Source: Achromobacter ruhlandii (lineage in GTDB: Bacteria > Pseudomonadota > Gammaproteobacteria > Burkholderiales > Burkholderiaceae_B). Taken from it: 54,819 bases of DNA. Every line of letters starts with the position of its first letter. Position 1 is the first letter of the stretch. The stretch spans positions 1 to 54,819 of the forward strand of contig NZ_CADIJL010000038.1 of assembly GCF_902859695.1 (NCBI RefSeq). Direction: 5' to 3'. Of this stretch, positions 40,799-49,657 are shown piece after piece. Position numbers and translations under genes: made by a program. Under the pieces are notes generated by a model. The model did no database searches, had not been told where the DNA came from, and saw only the letters and a program-made list of their open reading frames with translations.

Positions 40799-41824
40799 TC
40801 AGGTGGTTTCGCGCCGCACCAGCGTGAAACCCAGGTCGATGTGGCGCTGCGCGATGGGCTGGCCGGCCAGGTGGCGCATCAGCAAGAGCGCCGCCTCGCG
40901 GCCGATCTCGTAGCGCGGCGTGGCGATGGTCGACAGCGGCGGCGTGGTCCAGGCCGTGCCCGCAAAGTCATGGAAGCCCACCAGCGCCATCTGGCCCGGC
41001 ACGCGCACGCACAGCCGTCCGCACTGGAACACCGCGCCCTGCGCCAGGTCGTCATTGCAGAAAAACAGCGCGTCGCAATCGGGATGTCCTGCCAGCAGGG
41101 TTTCCAGCAACGCCGCCCCCAGCGCGATCGACGACTTCTCGGGCGTCATGATCTCCAGCGCCGGATCGTACAGGCCGGCGTCGCGCAACGCCTGGCGGCA
41201 GCCTTCGCAACGCCGCAACGAGCGTGGATCGAGCTGGGCGCCGACGATGCCGATGCGCTTGCGGCCGCGTTCGACCAGGTGGCGGCCGGCGGCATAGCCA
41301 GACTCGAACTGAGAAAACCCGACGCTCATGCCGTCGCTGCCCTCGAGCGTCTCGATGGTGTGGACCGTGGGCATCCCCTGCGCCCGCAGCAGCTCCCAGA
41401 CCCCCGGGTTGTGGTCGATGCCGGTCAGGATGAGGCCATCGGGCAGGTGCTGCAGGTACTTGCGCAGCAACGCCTCCTCGGCATCGGGCGAATACCCGGT
41501 GACGCCGATCAGCAGGTGGTAGCCCTGCTCGTCCAGCACTTCCTTGATGCCGTTGATGATGTCGACGAACACCACGTTGCTCAGCGATGGAATCAGCACC
41601 ACGATGGTCTGCGAGCGCGCCGACGCCAGCGCGCTGGCCGCGTGGTTGGGCACGTAACCGAGTTCCTGGCAGACCTCGGCGATGCGCAGGCGCACGGCCT
41701 CGGCCACCTTGTCGGGGGTGCGCAAGGCGCGCGACACGGTGATCGCGCTGACCCCGGCGCGGCGCGCGACCTCTTGCATGGTCACGCGCCCGGCGCGGGT
41801 GCTGCGGGGCTTTCGGATGGACAT
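40799..41824 (-). CDS. LacI-family transcriptional regulator (GntR-of-gluconate type)
   Basis: A 341-residue LacI-type repressor. The DNA-binding region is TMQEVARRAGVSAITVSRAL (residues 16-35), with hinge NHAASALAS, and a periplasmic-binding-like effector domain follows (TIVVLIPSLSNVVFVDIING, LIGVTGYSPDAEEALL, ALFFCNDDLAQGA). It resembles the gluconate repressors GntR/IdnR. ATG 41824 precedes the helix-turn-helix; the longer frame to 42091 crosses the operator and promoter. It is divergent from a TRAP transporter and sugar-acid dehydratase operon and most likely represses that operon. Its stop is 7 bp from the stop of the DMT gene. Confidence 0.93.
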   Translation of the reverse strand: MSIRKPRSTRAGRVTMQEVARRAGVSAITVSRALRTPDKVAEAVRLRIAEVCQELGYVPNHAASALASARSQTIVVLIPSLSNVVFVDIINGIKEVLDEQGYHLLIGVTGYSPDAEEALLRKYLQHLPDGLILTGIDHNPGVWELLRAQGMPTVHTIETLEGSDGMSVGFSQFESGYAAGRHLVERGRKRIGIVGAQLDPRSLRRCEGCRQALRDAGLYDPALEIMTPEKSSIALGAALLETLLAGHPDCDALFFCNDDLAQGAVFQCGRLCVRVPGQMALVGFHDFAGTAWTTPPLSTIATPRYEIGREAALLLMRHLAGQPIAQRHIDLGFTLVRRETT

Positions 41825-41889
41825 CGGCCGTTCTGAGCGGTTGGCGAGCACGTAGTCTGACCTAAAGATCGGGGCTTGCCAAACCAAAA

Positions 41890-41905
41890 ATGTTAGCGCT
41901 AACAT
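41890..41905. promoter_or_regulatory. LacI/GntR-type operator
   Basis: ATGTTAGCGCTAACAT is a perfect 16-bp palindrome in the 130-bp gap between the divergent LacI-type regulator and the TRAP operon. It matches the gluconate-repressor type of site (ATGTTA-N4-TAACAT). It lies 50 bp before the DctQ start, where a bound repressor would block a promoter. Confidence 0.85.
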
Positions 41906-41954
41906 CAGCCTCGCGATATCCATAAGAATTCCGGAAAACGGAGAGGAGACAAGC

Positions 41955-42497
41955 ATGCATGGTTCCCCCAAGGGGCGGCCTGGCGCCACCCCGCTGGCGC
42001 GCGCCGCCGACTGGTGCGCCCGGTTGCAGACCTGGCTGATGGCCGCCTGCCTGGTGGTCATGGTGGTGTTGCTGTTCGGCAATGTCGCCATGCGCTACCT
42101 GTTCAATTCCGGCATCAACGTGTCCGACGAGATCTCCCGCCTGGCCTTCGTCTGGATGATCTTCCTGGGTTCGGTGCTGGCGTTGCGCGACCACCAGCAC
42201 ATCGGCGTCACGATGCTGGTGGAACGCTTCGGTCCCGCCGCCCGCCGTGTCTCGCACATCGTCTGCCAATTGCTGGTGCTGTGGATGCTGTGGCTGCTGG
42301 CCGATGGCAGCTGGGCACAGACGCTGATCGGCCTGGACACCCGCCTGCCGGTGACCGCGATGCCGCTGGCGGTATTCAACGCCGCCGCGCTGTACGCCGC
42401 CGTCGCGATGGGCCTGCTGACCCTGTTCGACTTGATTCGCGTGCTGGCCGGCGGCCCGCTGCCCGCGGAATCCAGTCCCGAAGACCCGCTGGTCTGA
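41955..42497 (+). CDS. TRAP transporter small permease (DctQ)
   Basis: A 180-residue membrane protein with four helices, the DctQ layout. Marks are VVMVVLLFGNVAMRYLFNSG, the following NVSDEISRLAFVWMIFLGSV and LRDHQHIGVTMLVERF. It pairs with DctM and a periplasmic receptor to import a carboxylate using an ion gradient. GGAGAGGAGA lies before ATG 41955. It is the first gene after the operator. Confidence 0.93.
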   Translation: MHGSPKGRPGATPLARAADWCARLQTWLMAACLVVMVVLLFGNVAMRYLFNSGINVSDEISRLAFVWMIFLGSVLALRDHQHIGVTMLVERFGPAARRVSHIVCQLLVLWMLWLLADGSWAQTLIGLDTRLPVTAMPLAVFNAAALYAAVAMGLLTLFDLIRVLAGGPLPAESSPEDPLV

Positions 42498-42536
42498 CCC
42501 CGGCCTCCTCGCCTCCCACGTTCGGACCCGCCCCCC

Positions 42537-43817
42537 ATGATCCTGACCGTCTTCCTGCTGGTGCTGCTGGGCTTCATCGCCCTGGGCATGCCGATCGCGT
42601 TCGCGCTGCTATTGAGCGCGATCGCCATGATGTTCCAACTCGATTTCTTCGACACCCAGATCCTGGCGCAGAACATGCTGTCCGGCGCCAACAGCTTCAC
42701 GCTGATGGCGGTGCCGCTGTTCATGCTGGCCGGCGAACTGATGAACGCCGGCGGCATCTCGCGCCGCATTGTCAACCTGGCCAGCATGTTCGTCGGCCAT
42801 ATCCAGGGCGGGCTGGGCTACGTCGCCATCTTCGCCAGCGTGCTGCTGGCGGCGCTTTCCGGCTCGGCCGTGGCCGACGCGGCCGCGCTCGGATCGCTGC
42901 TGATCCCGATGCTGCGCGAGAAAGGCTACGACGCCGGCCAGGCATCCGGCCTGATCGCCGCGGGCGGCATCATCGCGCCAATCATCCCGCCGTCGATCTC
43001 GTTCATCATCTTCGGCGTCGCCACCAACGTCTCCATCACCAAGCTGTTCTTCGCCGGCATCGCCCCCGGCCTGATGATGGGCATGACATTGGTGGCGGTG
43101 TGGACCTGGGTGGCGCGCAAGCACGGCGCCATCAAGCCCGCGCCGCGCCAGCCCTGGGGCGCCCGGCTGCGGGCGCTGCGCGAATCGGCCTGGGCGCTGC
43201 TGCTGCCCGTCATCATCATCGGCGGCCTGCGCGGCGGCATCTTCACCCCCACCGAAGCGGCGGTGGTGGCTGCCGTCTACGCGCTGCTGATCAGCTTGTT
43301 CGTCTATCGCGAGATTGGCCTGCGCCACCTGCTGCCGCTGTTCATCAATGCCGCCCGCACCACCGCCGTGGTCATGTTCCTGGTGGCCGCCGCCATGGTC
43401 TCGTCCTACATGATCACCCTGGCCGACATGCCGCAGGACCTGATCGCGCTGCTGGAGCCGGTGCTGGATCATCCCAAGCTGCTGATGTTCGCGCTGCTGG
43501 TGCTGCTGACACTGGTCGGCACGGTCATGGACCTGACACCCACCATCCTGATCCTGGCGCCGGTGCTCATGCCGGTCGTCACCCAGGCCGGCATCGACCC
43601 GGTGTATTTCGGCGTCATGTTCGTCATGGTGGGCTGCGTCGGCCTGCTCACGCCGCCGGTCGGCACCGTGCTCAACGTGGTCTGCGGCGTCGCCCGCATC
43701 AACATGGAAACCATCTGCAGGGGCGTGTGGCGCTATGTCGTGGCCTACACGCTGCTGCTGGTACTGCTGGTGATCTTCCCCGAACTGATCACCGTCCCCG
43801 CGAGCTGGATGCACTGA
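42537..43817 (+). CDS. TRAP transporter large permease (DctM)
   Basis: A 426-residue membrane protein with about twelve helices. Family segments are IALGMPIAFALLLSAIAMMF, LMAVPLFMLAGELMNAGGIS, GGIIAPIIPPSISFIIFGV, TPTEAAVVAAVYAL and TPPVGTVLNVVCGVA near the end. It forms the import channel of the TRAP system with the DctQ gene 39 bp upstream. The receptor follows 58 bp downstream. Confidence 0.95.
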   Translation: MILTVFLLVLLGFIALGMPIAFALLLSAIAMMFQLDFFDTQILAQNMLSGANSFTLMAVPLFMLAGELMNAGGISRRIVNLASMFVGHIQGGLGYVAIFASVLLAALSGSAVADAAALGSLLIPMLREKGYDAGQASGLIAAGGIIAPIIPPSISFIIFGVATNVSITKLFFAGIAPGLMMGMTLVAVWTWVARKHGAIKPAPRQPWGARLRALRESAWALLLPVIIIGGLRGGIFTPTEAAVVAAVYALLISLFVYREIGLRHLLPLFINAARTTAVVMFLVAAAMVSSYMITLADMPQDLIALLEPVLDHPKLLMFALLVLLTLVGTVMDLTPTILILAPVLMPVVTQAGIDPVYFGVMFVMVGCVGLLTPPVGTVLNVVCGVARINMETICRGVWRYVVAYTLLLVLLVIFPELITVPASWMH

Positions 43818-43875
43818 GGCCCGTGAACAAGCGCGCCGATCCGGCGCCACCTAGAAGAAGCCAAGGAGGAACACC

Positions 43876-44892
43876 ATGAACATCCGTTTCAAGACCCGCC
43901 TCGTCGTGCTGGCCACGGCGCTGTCCTGCGCCTTCGCCGGGGCCGCCGCGGCCGCCGACGTCAAGCCGCGCCTGATCCGCTTCGGCTACGGCCTGAATGA
44001 AGACAGCGTGCAGGGCCGCGCCGCGCGCCACCTGGCGCAGGAGCTAGAGAAAATCAGCGGCGGCAAGCTCAAGATGAAGACCTTCGGCTCGGCCAACCTC
44101 GGCTCGGACGAACAGATGCAGGGCGCGCTGGTTGGCGGGGCGCAGGAAATGATGGTTGGCTCCACCGCGCCGCTGGCCGGCATGGTCAAGGAATTCGGCG
44201 TGTTCGACCTGCCGTTCCTGTTCAACAGCGAAAAGGAAGCCGATGCGGTGCTGGATGGGCAGCTGGGGCAGGACCTGCTCAAGAAGCTGGAAGCCAAGGG
44301 CCTGGTGGGGCTGGTGTATTGGGAAAACGGCTTTCGCAACATGACCAACTCCAAGCACCCCATCGTGCGCGCCGAGGACATGCAAGGCATCAAACTGCGC
44401 GTGATGCAGAACCAGATCGCGCTGGGCGTCTTCAACACGCTGGGCGCGAATGCCGTGCCGATGCCGTTCTCGGAATTGTTCACGGCATTGGAAACGCGCA
44501 CGGTCGATGGCCAGGAAAATCCCATCACCACCATTCAGAGCAGCAAGTTCTACGAGGTGCAGCCCTACCTGACCATCACCCGCCACGTCTATACGCCCTG
44601 GGTGGTGATGGCCTCGAAAAAATGGTGGGACAAGCTGTCGCCCGACGAACAAAAGCTGGTGCGCCAGGCCGCCGAGGCCTCGCGCGACTTCGAGCGCAAG
44701 GACAGCCGCGCCGATTCGCTCAAGGCGATGGGCACGCTGGAGCAGGCCGGCATGAAGATCAATACCGTGTCGCCCGAGGAAGTGGCGCGGATGCGCGAAA
44801 AGGTACAGCCGGTGGTCGACAAGTACACCCAGGAACTGGGTCCCGACCTGATCCGGCAACTGAACGCCGAAATCAGCAAGGCGCGCAATTAG
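43876..44892 (+). CDS. TRAP transporter substrate-binding protein (DctP)
   Basis: A 338-residue periplasmic receptor. The signal peptide (MNIRFKTRLVVLATALSCAF, cleavage after AAAA) precedes RLIRFGYGLNEDSVQGRAAR. The ligand region includes MQGIKLRVMQNQIALGVFNT with the conserved Arg that binds carboxylates, ENPITTIQSSKFYEVQPYLT and TRHVYTPWVVMASK. AAGGAGG lies just before ATG 43876. The sugar-acid dehydratase gene next door suggests an aldonate-type ligand. Confidence 0.94.
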   Translation: MNIRFKTRLVVLATALSCAFAGAAAAADVKPRLIRFGYGLNEDSVQGRAARHLAQELEKISGGKLKMKTFGSANLGSDEQMQGALVGGAQEMMVGSTAPLAGMVKEFGVFDLPFLFNSEKEADAVLDGQLGQDLLKKLEAKGLVGLVYWENGFRNMTNSKHPIVRAEDMQGIKLRVMQNQIALGVFNTLGANAVPMPFSELFTALETRTVDGQENPITTIQSSKFYEVQPYLTITRHVYTPWVVMASKKWWDKLSPDEQKLVRQAAEASRDFERKDSRADSLKAMGTLEQAGMKINTVSPEEVARMREKVQPVVDKYTQELGPDLIRQLNAEISKARN

Positions 44893-44947
44893 GTCCCCGG
44901 CGCGCCCGCTGGCGCGCCACGCATCACAGAAGCACACGAGGCACCCC

Positions 44948-46729
44948 ATGACCGACACCCCCCGCAAGCTGCGCAGCCAGAAATGGTTCGACGATCCCGC
45001 CCACGCCGACATGACGGCGATCTACGTCGAGCGCTACCTGAACTACGGCCTGACGCGCCAGGAACTGCAATCGGGCCGCCCCATCATCGGCATCGCCCAG
45101 ACCGGCAGCGACCTGGCGCCCTGCAACCGCCACCACCTGGCGCTGGCCGAGCGCGTCAAGGCCGGCATCCGCGACGCCGGCGGCATCCCGATGGAGTTCC
45201 CGGTGCATCCGCTGGCCGAACAGGGCCGCCGCCCGACCGCGGCGCTGGACCGCAACCTGGCCTACCTGGGCCTGGTCGAGATCCTGCACGGCTATCCGCT
45301 GGACGGCGTGGTGCTGACCACCGGCTGCGACAAGACCACGCCCGCCTGCCTGATGGCGGCGGCCACCGTCGACATCCCCGCCATCGTGCTGTCGGGCGGC
45401 CCCATGCTGGACGGCTGGCACGACGGCCAGCGGGTCGGCTCCGGCACGGTCATCTGGCACGCCCGCAACCTCATGGCGGCGGGCAAGCTGGACTACGAGG
45501 GCTTCATGACGCTGGCCACGGCCTCCTCGCCGTCGGTGGGCCACTGCAACACCATGGGCACCGCGCTGTCCATGAACTCGCTGGCCGAGGCGCTGGGCAT
45601 GTCGCTGCCTACCTGCGCCAGCATCCCGGCGCCCTACCGCGAACGCGGTCAGATGGCCTACGCCACCGGCCTGCGCATCTGCGACATGGTGCGCGAGGAC
45701 CTGCGCCCGTCCCATATCCTGACGCGCGAGGCCTTCGAAAACGCCATCGTCGTGGCCTCGGCGCTGGGCGCGTCCAGCAACTGTCCGCCGCACCTGATCG
45801 CCATGGCGCGCCATGCCGGCATCGACCTGAGCCTGGACGACTGGCAGCGGTTGGGAGAGGACGTACCGCTCCTGGTGAACTGCGTGCCTGCGGGCGAACA
45901 CCTGGGCGAAGGCTTCCACCGCGCCGGCGGCGTCCCCGCCGTGATGCATGAATTGTTGGTTGCCGGCCGCCTGCACGCCGAATGCGCCACCGTGTCCGGC
46001 AAGACCATCGGCCAGATCGCCGCCGGCGCCAAGACGCACGATGCGGACGTCATCCGCGCCTGCGACGCGCCGCTCAAGCATCGCGCCGGCTTCATCGTGC
46101 TATCGGGCAATTTCTTCGACAGCGCGGTCATCAAGATGTCGGTGGTGGGCGAGGCGTTCCGCCGCGCCTACCTGTCCGCGCCCGGCGACGAGAACGCCTT
46201 CGAGGCGCGCGCCATCGTGTTCGAGGGCCCGGAGGATTACCACGCGCGCATCGAGGACCCCGCGCTGAACATCGACGAACACTGCATCCTGGTCATCCGC
46301 GGCGCCGGCACGGTTGGCTACCCCGGCAGCGCCGAAGTCGTCAACATGGCGCCGCCCTCGCACCTGATCAAGCGCGGCATCGACTCGCTGCCCTGCCTGG
46401 GCGACGGCCGCCAGAGCGGCACCTCCGCCAGCCCGTCGATCCTGAACATGTCGCCCGAAGCCGCCGTCGGCGGCGGGCTGGCGCTGCTGCGCACCGGCGA
46501 CCGCATCCGCGTCGACCTGAACCAGCGCAGCGTCATCGCGCTGGTGGACGAAGCCGAACTGGCGCGGCGCCGGCAGGAGCCGCCGTACCAGCCGCCGCCG
46601 GCGCAGACCCCCTGGCAGGAACTGTATCGCCAACTGGTGGGCCAACTGTCCACCGGCGGCTGCCTCGAACCGGCGACGCTGTACCTGAAGGTGGTCGAGA
46701 CCCGCGGCGATCCGCGCCACTCGCACTGA
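44948..46729 (+). CDS. IlvD/Edd-family sugar-acid dehydratase
   Basis: A 593-residue Fe-S dehydratase that removes water from a sugar acid to form a 2-keto-3-deoxy acid. The cluster cysteines are Cys59 (DLAPCN), Cys127 (TTGCDKTTP) and Cys200 (SVGHCNTMG), with carboxylated-lysine candidate Lys129 and a catalytic Ser490 in DGRQSGTSASPSI. The three cysteine positions agree, from memory, with the [2Fe-2S] ligands of L-arabinonate dehydratase (579 aa) and closely with D-xylonate dehydratase. A true IlvD is less likely given the transporter neighbours. It is the last gene of the TRAP operon, 55 bp after DctP. Confidence 0.92.
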   Translation: MTDTPRKLRSQKWFDDPAHADMTAIYVERYLNYGLTRQELQSGRPIIGIAQTGSDLAPCNRHHLALAERVKAGIRDAGGIPMEFPVHPLAEQGRRPTAALDRNLAYLGLVEILHGYPLDGVVLTTGCDKTTPACLMAAATVDIPAIVLSGGPMLDGWHDGQRVGSGTVIWHARNLMAAGKLDYEGFMTLATASSPSVGHCNTMGTALSMNSLAEALGMSLPTCASIPAPYRERGQMAYATGLRICDMVREDLRPSHILTREAFENAIVVASALGASSNCPPHLIAMARHAGIDLSLDDWQRLGEDVPLLVNCVPAGEHLGEGFHRAGGVPAVMHELLVAGRLHAECATVSGKTIGQIAAGAKTHDADVIRACDAPLKHRAGFIVLSGNFFDSAVIKMSVVGEAFRRAYLSAPGDENAFEARAIVFEGPEDYHARIEDPALNIDEHCILVIRGAGTVGYPGSAEVVNMAPPSHLIKRGIDSLPCLGDGRQSGTSASPSILNMSPEAAVGGGLALLRTGDRIRVDLNQRSVIALVDEAELARRRQEPPYQPPPAQTPWQELYRQLVGQLSTGGCLEPATLYLKVVETRGDPRHSH

Positions 46730-46744
46730 CACGGAGGGTCGGGT

Positions 46745-47692
46745 TCAGGCCTTGAAAAACTGGTTGAAGGCGGCCCACTGCGTGAACAGGCCGGGCCATG
46801 CATGCACTAGCGAATCCGGCTTGCCCATGCCCCAGCCATGTTTGCCAGCCGCGAAGATGTGCATCTCGGCCGGCACGCCCAGGCGCCGCAAGGCCGCGAA
46901 CATCAGCAGGCTGTTGTCGACCGGCGCGATCGGGTCGTCTTGCGCCTGCGCCAGGAAAGTGGGCGGCATCTGCGCCGTGGCCAGATGGTCCACGGAAAAC
47001 GCCGCGCTCTGTTCGGCCGTCGGATGCTGGCCGACGATCGAACGGCGAGCGTGGGTATGGTCGAACGGCGGCATGAAGGTCAACACCGGATAGATCAGCC
47101 CGGCGAAATCCGGCCGTGACGACAGCCTGTCGGCTTCGTCCACCGGCTGGTAGCGCGCCAGGCCGGGCGTGGCCGCGGTCATGCCCGCCAGGTGTCCGCC
47201 CGCGGAAAACCCCAGTACGCCGATGCGGCCGGTATCCAGGCCGAACGACTGTGCCGAGGCGCGGATCACGCGCATGGCGCGCTGGCCGTCCTGCAACGGC
47301 GCCACGGCGGGCCAGTGCTCGCCCGGCAGGCGATACACCAGTTCGAACGCCGTGACGCCCAGGGATTGCAGCCACAGGCAGGCGGGCGTGCTCTCGGCGC
47401 CGCGCTCGATGTGGGCATAGCCGCCCCCGGCGATCACCAGCATCGCGCTGCCATTGGGACGCTCGGGCCGGTACACCACCAGCCGTGGCCGCGACACCCG
47501 CGTGACCGACCCCTTGGCGCTGACCTGCTCGGCTTCGCCTGGTCCGGGCCCGCCCGGCGCGCGGCTGCCCGGCCAGAGATCGATGGCCTGCTGACCCGCC
47601 GGCGCGGCAACCGCCACCGCCGGTTCCGTCAAGAGCCCCAGCGCCGCGCCCGACAGGCCGGCCAACAGCAGTTCTCGTCGCTTGATATGCAT
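46745..47692 (-). CDS. Alpha/beta-hydrolase, exported esterase-like
   Basis: A 315-residue hydrolase of the carbohydrate-esterase (BD-FAE/acetylxylan-esterase-like) group. A Tat-like signal (HIKRRELLLAGLSGAALGLL) is followed by the oxyanion motif AMLVIAGGGYAHI, nucleophile Ser in GVLGFSAGGHLAG, a late Asp in AQDDPIAPVDN and His in AAGKHGWGMG. It could release an ester or open a lactone before transport of a sugar acid. ATG 47692 follows GAGGA by seven bases. It converges on the dehydratase gene with a 15-bp gap. Confidence 0.87.
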   Translation of the reverse strand: MHIKRRELLLAGLSGAALGLLTEPAVAVAAPAGQQAIDLWPGSRAPGGPGPGEAEQVSAKGSVTRVSRPRLVVYRPERPNGSAMLVIAGGGYAHIERGAESTPACLWLQSLGVTAFELVYRLPGEHWPAVAPLQDGQRAMRVIRASAQSFGLDTGRIGVLGFSAGGHLAGMTAATPGLARYQPVDEADRLSSRPDFAGLIYPVLTFMPPFDHTHARRSIVGQHPTAEQSAAFSVDHLATAQMPPTFLAQAQDDPIAPVDNSLLMFAALRRLGVPAEMHIFAAGKHGWGMGKPDSLVHAWPGLFTQWAAFNQFFKA

Positions 47693-47850
47693 GGATCTTC
47701 CTCGCGGGCGCGCCATGCCGGCGGAACCACACGCCCGCCAGCCCAGCCACGCTGCGGGCCATTTAAGCAGAGAAATCCGGCAGGCAGACCCAGCCGATGA
47801 AAGGCGCCGGTTTCGGCGCGTTACGGCGCGCGCAGGCTTTCGACCGGGCT

Positions 47851-48270
47851 TTACGCGCCTGCCGCCGGGCTGCCGGTTTCGTCGGGCGTTTTCCCTTGCG
47901 AATCAAGCGCTCGCGGATTGGGACGGCTCAGCACATAGGCGGCGCTTGCAAGGAAGAACAGGCCGACGCCTGATGCAAGCAGCAGCGAGGGATGCGCGCC
48001 CCACCAGAACAGGCCGTAGCCCACCGCCATACCCAGCGACGCATACAGCTTGCCCTTGCGCGACACCGCCCCCTGTTCGCGCCAGGCGCGCAGCGAGGGG
48101 CCATAGGTGGGGCTGTCCAGCAGCCAGCGCTCCAGGCGCGGGGACGAACGCGAAAAGCAGCCCACCGCCAGGATCAGGAAAATCGTCGTCGGCATCACCG
48201 GCAGGAAGGCGCCGATCACGCCCAGCGCCAGCATCGCGCAACCCAGGATCAGCCACAGTGCTCTCATCAT
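47851..48270 (-). CDS. DUF454 (YbaN-family) inner-membrane protein
   Basis: A 139-residue membrane protein. It carries the DUF454 signature LGVIGAFLPVMPTTIFLILA followed by CFSRSSPRLERWLLDSPTYG, and two later hydrophobic stretches. The function is unknown. MM at 48270/48267 gives two possible starts and no strong ribosome site is visible. The open frame extends upstream to 48486, but that part is Arg/Gly-rich and a shadow of the small gene on the other strand. Confidence 0.85.
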   Translation of the reverse strand: MMRALWLILGCAMLALGVIGAFLPVMPTTIFLILAVGCFSRSSPRLERWLLDSPTYGPSLRAWREQGAVSRKGKLYASLGMAVGYGLFWWGAHPSLLLASGVGLFFLASAAYVLSRPNPRALDSQGKTPDETGSPAAGA

Positions 48271-48369
48271 GATGGAGTGCAGGATAACGCAGTTGCCTGT
48301 CCGGAACATTCGCACACGCCTGCGGTCAGACCTCCTCCCGCCGCGCCGGCGCCCGCCCAGGAGGCTCCC

Positions 48370-48579
48370 TTGACCACCGAACCGCTCAACGCCAAGACCC
48401 GCCGCCCCCGTGCTTCGCTCGCGGTCACGCCCGTCGCCGAAACCGAAGCCACGCCGTTGCTGCACATGAAAAAAGCGCTGGCCCAATTACAGGCCGGCCG
48501 CCAGACCCCCGAACGCGTGCAGGCCGCCGGCCTGCTGGCCAGCGCCATCGCCTGGCTCAATATCCTGACCTGCAGCTAG
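48370..48579 (+). CDS. Small protein of unknown function, TTG start
   Basis: A 69-residue protein starting at TTG 48370, five bases after AGGAGG. The sequence begins MTTEPLNAKTRRPRASLAVT and ends AAGLLASAIAWLNILTCS. It has a basic N-terminal third and a hydrophobic end, perhaps a membrane-associated helix. I do not recognise a family. The strong ribosome site makes it likely to be real despite the rare start codon. Confidence 0.65.
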   Translation: MTTEPLNAKTRRPRASLAVTPVAETEATPLLHMKKALAQLQAGRQTPERVQAAGLLASAIAWLNILTCS

Positions 48580-48936
48580 GCCCGCGCCGCATCGGCACGC
48601 GCCCGAAAGCAATCGCCACGTCCGCGGCCTTCACGGCCGGCGTGGAACGGTCCTGTCCGCCGCACATGGGTATCTCATCCGTCCACGGCGGCGTCACCGC
48701 GCGGCGGCCAGGCATGCCGCCAGCATCAGGCAAGCACTCACCAGGGCAGGCTTGAGATGAACGGCGGGCATCAAGACTGCCTGTCGAGTATCGAAGGCTA
48801 TCTCCGAAAGCGCGCTCCCTCCGGCCCCGCCGCGCGCGGCGGGGCGCGGAACGGCCGCCCCTCATGTTCCAGTCATCTAGATGTCACCATGAAGGCATAT
48901 TGTCTCTGCCGATCCCCGTCCCGAAGGCATCCCCTC
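48580..48936. other. 357-bp intergenic region before the PhnZ-like gene
   Basis: I see no gene in this stretch; open frames on both strands lack motifs and ribosome sites. A GC-rich hairpin (CCCCGCCGCGCGCGGCGGGG, about 48826) and a 10-bp palindrome CATCTAGATG at 48874-48883 are the only structures. The region probably holds the promoter of the HD-domain gene. Confidence 0.55.
48874..48883. promoter_or_regulatory. Short palindrome before the PhnZ-like gene
   Basis: CATCTAGATG is a perfect 10-bp palindrome 53 bp before the start codon. GntR/UTRA regulators of phosphonate genes bind sites with a similar CTAG centre, but one short palindrome is weak evidence. Confidence 0.25.
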
Positions 48937-49470
48937 ATGCTCACCCTGCCCCGCATCCAAGACCTCTTCGCCCATCATGGCGCCGCCTACTATGGCGGCG
49001 AGGCCATCAGCCAGACCGAACACGCGCTGCAATGCGCACAACTGGCCGAACAGGCCGGCGAGTCCGAGGCCCTGATCGTCGCCGCGTTGCTGCACGACAT
49101 CGGCCACCTGATGCTCGCCGAAAGCATCACCAACGACATGCGCCACCAGGAAGTGGCCGCCGCAGCGCTCGCCGCGCTGTTCGATGACGAAGTCACGGCC
49201 CCGGTGCGCCTGCACGTCGCCGCCAAGCGCTACCTGGGCGCGATCGAGCCCGCCTATCTGGACACCCTGTCGCCCGCCTCGGTGCAGAGCCTGGCCCTGC
49301 AGGGCGGCGTGTTCACCCCGACGCAGGCCGATACCTTTGCCGCGCAATCGCACGCGCTGGCGGCGGTGCGGCTGCGCCGCTATGACGACCTGGCCAAAGT
49401 GGTCGGCCTGCCCACCCCGCCGCTGGCGCACTACATGGATATGGCCCGCCGCTGTCTGCGGGCGGCGTGA
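48937..49470 (+). CDS. PhnZ-like HD-domain oxygenase (phosphonate degradation type)
   Basis: A 177-residue HD-domain protein. The opening AAYYGGEAISQTEHALQCAQ has Tyr19 and Glu22 in the YGGE-x-V/I-x-Q-x3-H pattern of PhnZ, a mixed-valent diiron oxygenase that splits C-P bonds of 2-amino-1-hydroxyethylphosphonate. Metal-ligand candidates are His29, His53-Asp54 (LLHDIGHL), His70, His93 and Asp150, with a phosphonate-binding Lys97 (HVAAKRYL). TLSPASVQSLALQGG and TPPLAHY are also typical. No phnY-like partner or phosphonate transporter is in the window. ATG 48937 starts at the conserved sequence. Confidence 0.85.
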   Translation: MLTLPRIQDLFAHHGAAYYGGEAISQTEHALQCAQLAEQAGESEALIVAALLHDIGHLMLAESITNDMRHQEVAAAALAALFDDEVTAPVRLHVAAKRYLGAIEPAYLDTLSPASVQSLALQGGVFTPTQADTFAAQSHALAAVRLRRYDDLAKVVGLPTPPLAHYMDMARRCLRAA

Positions 49471-49657
49471 ATCCGGACGGTGCGCCGCGCGCGGAATGGC
49501 GCGCCCGTTTTTCAGCACTGTTCAGCAGTCCGAGATTTGGCGCGGCCATCTAGCCGGGCGCCCGGAAAGAACCAATCATCTGACGCGGCGGAAAGCACGT
49601 TGGCCGCCTTGGAGCCGGCGCCCGCCGGCCAGGCATCGGGTTCCTTTCGGAGATATC

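Noticed and set aside
48757..48936. N-terminal extension of the PhnZ-like gene to 48757 or 48889
   Set aside because: The added residues are not like the family and neither start has a ribosome site; the conserved N-terminus starts at 48937.
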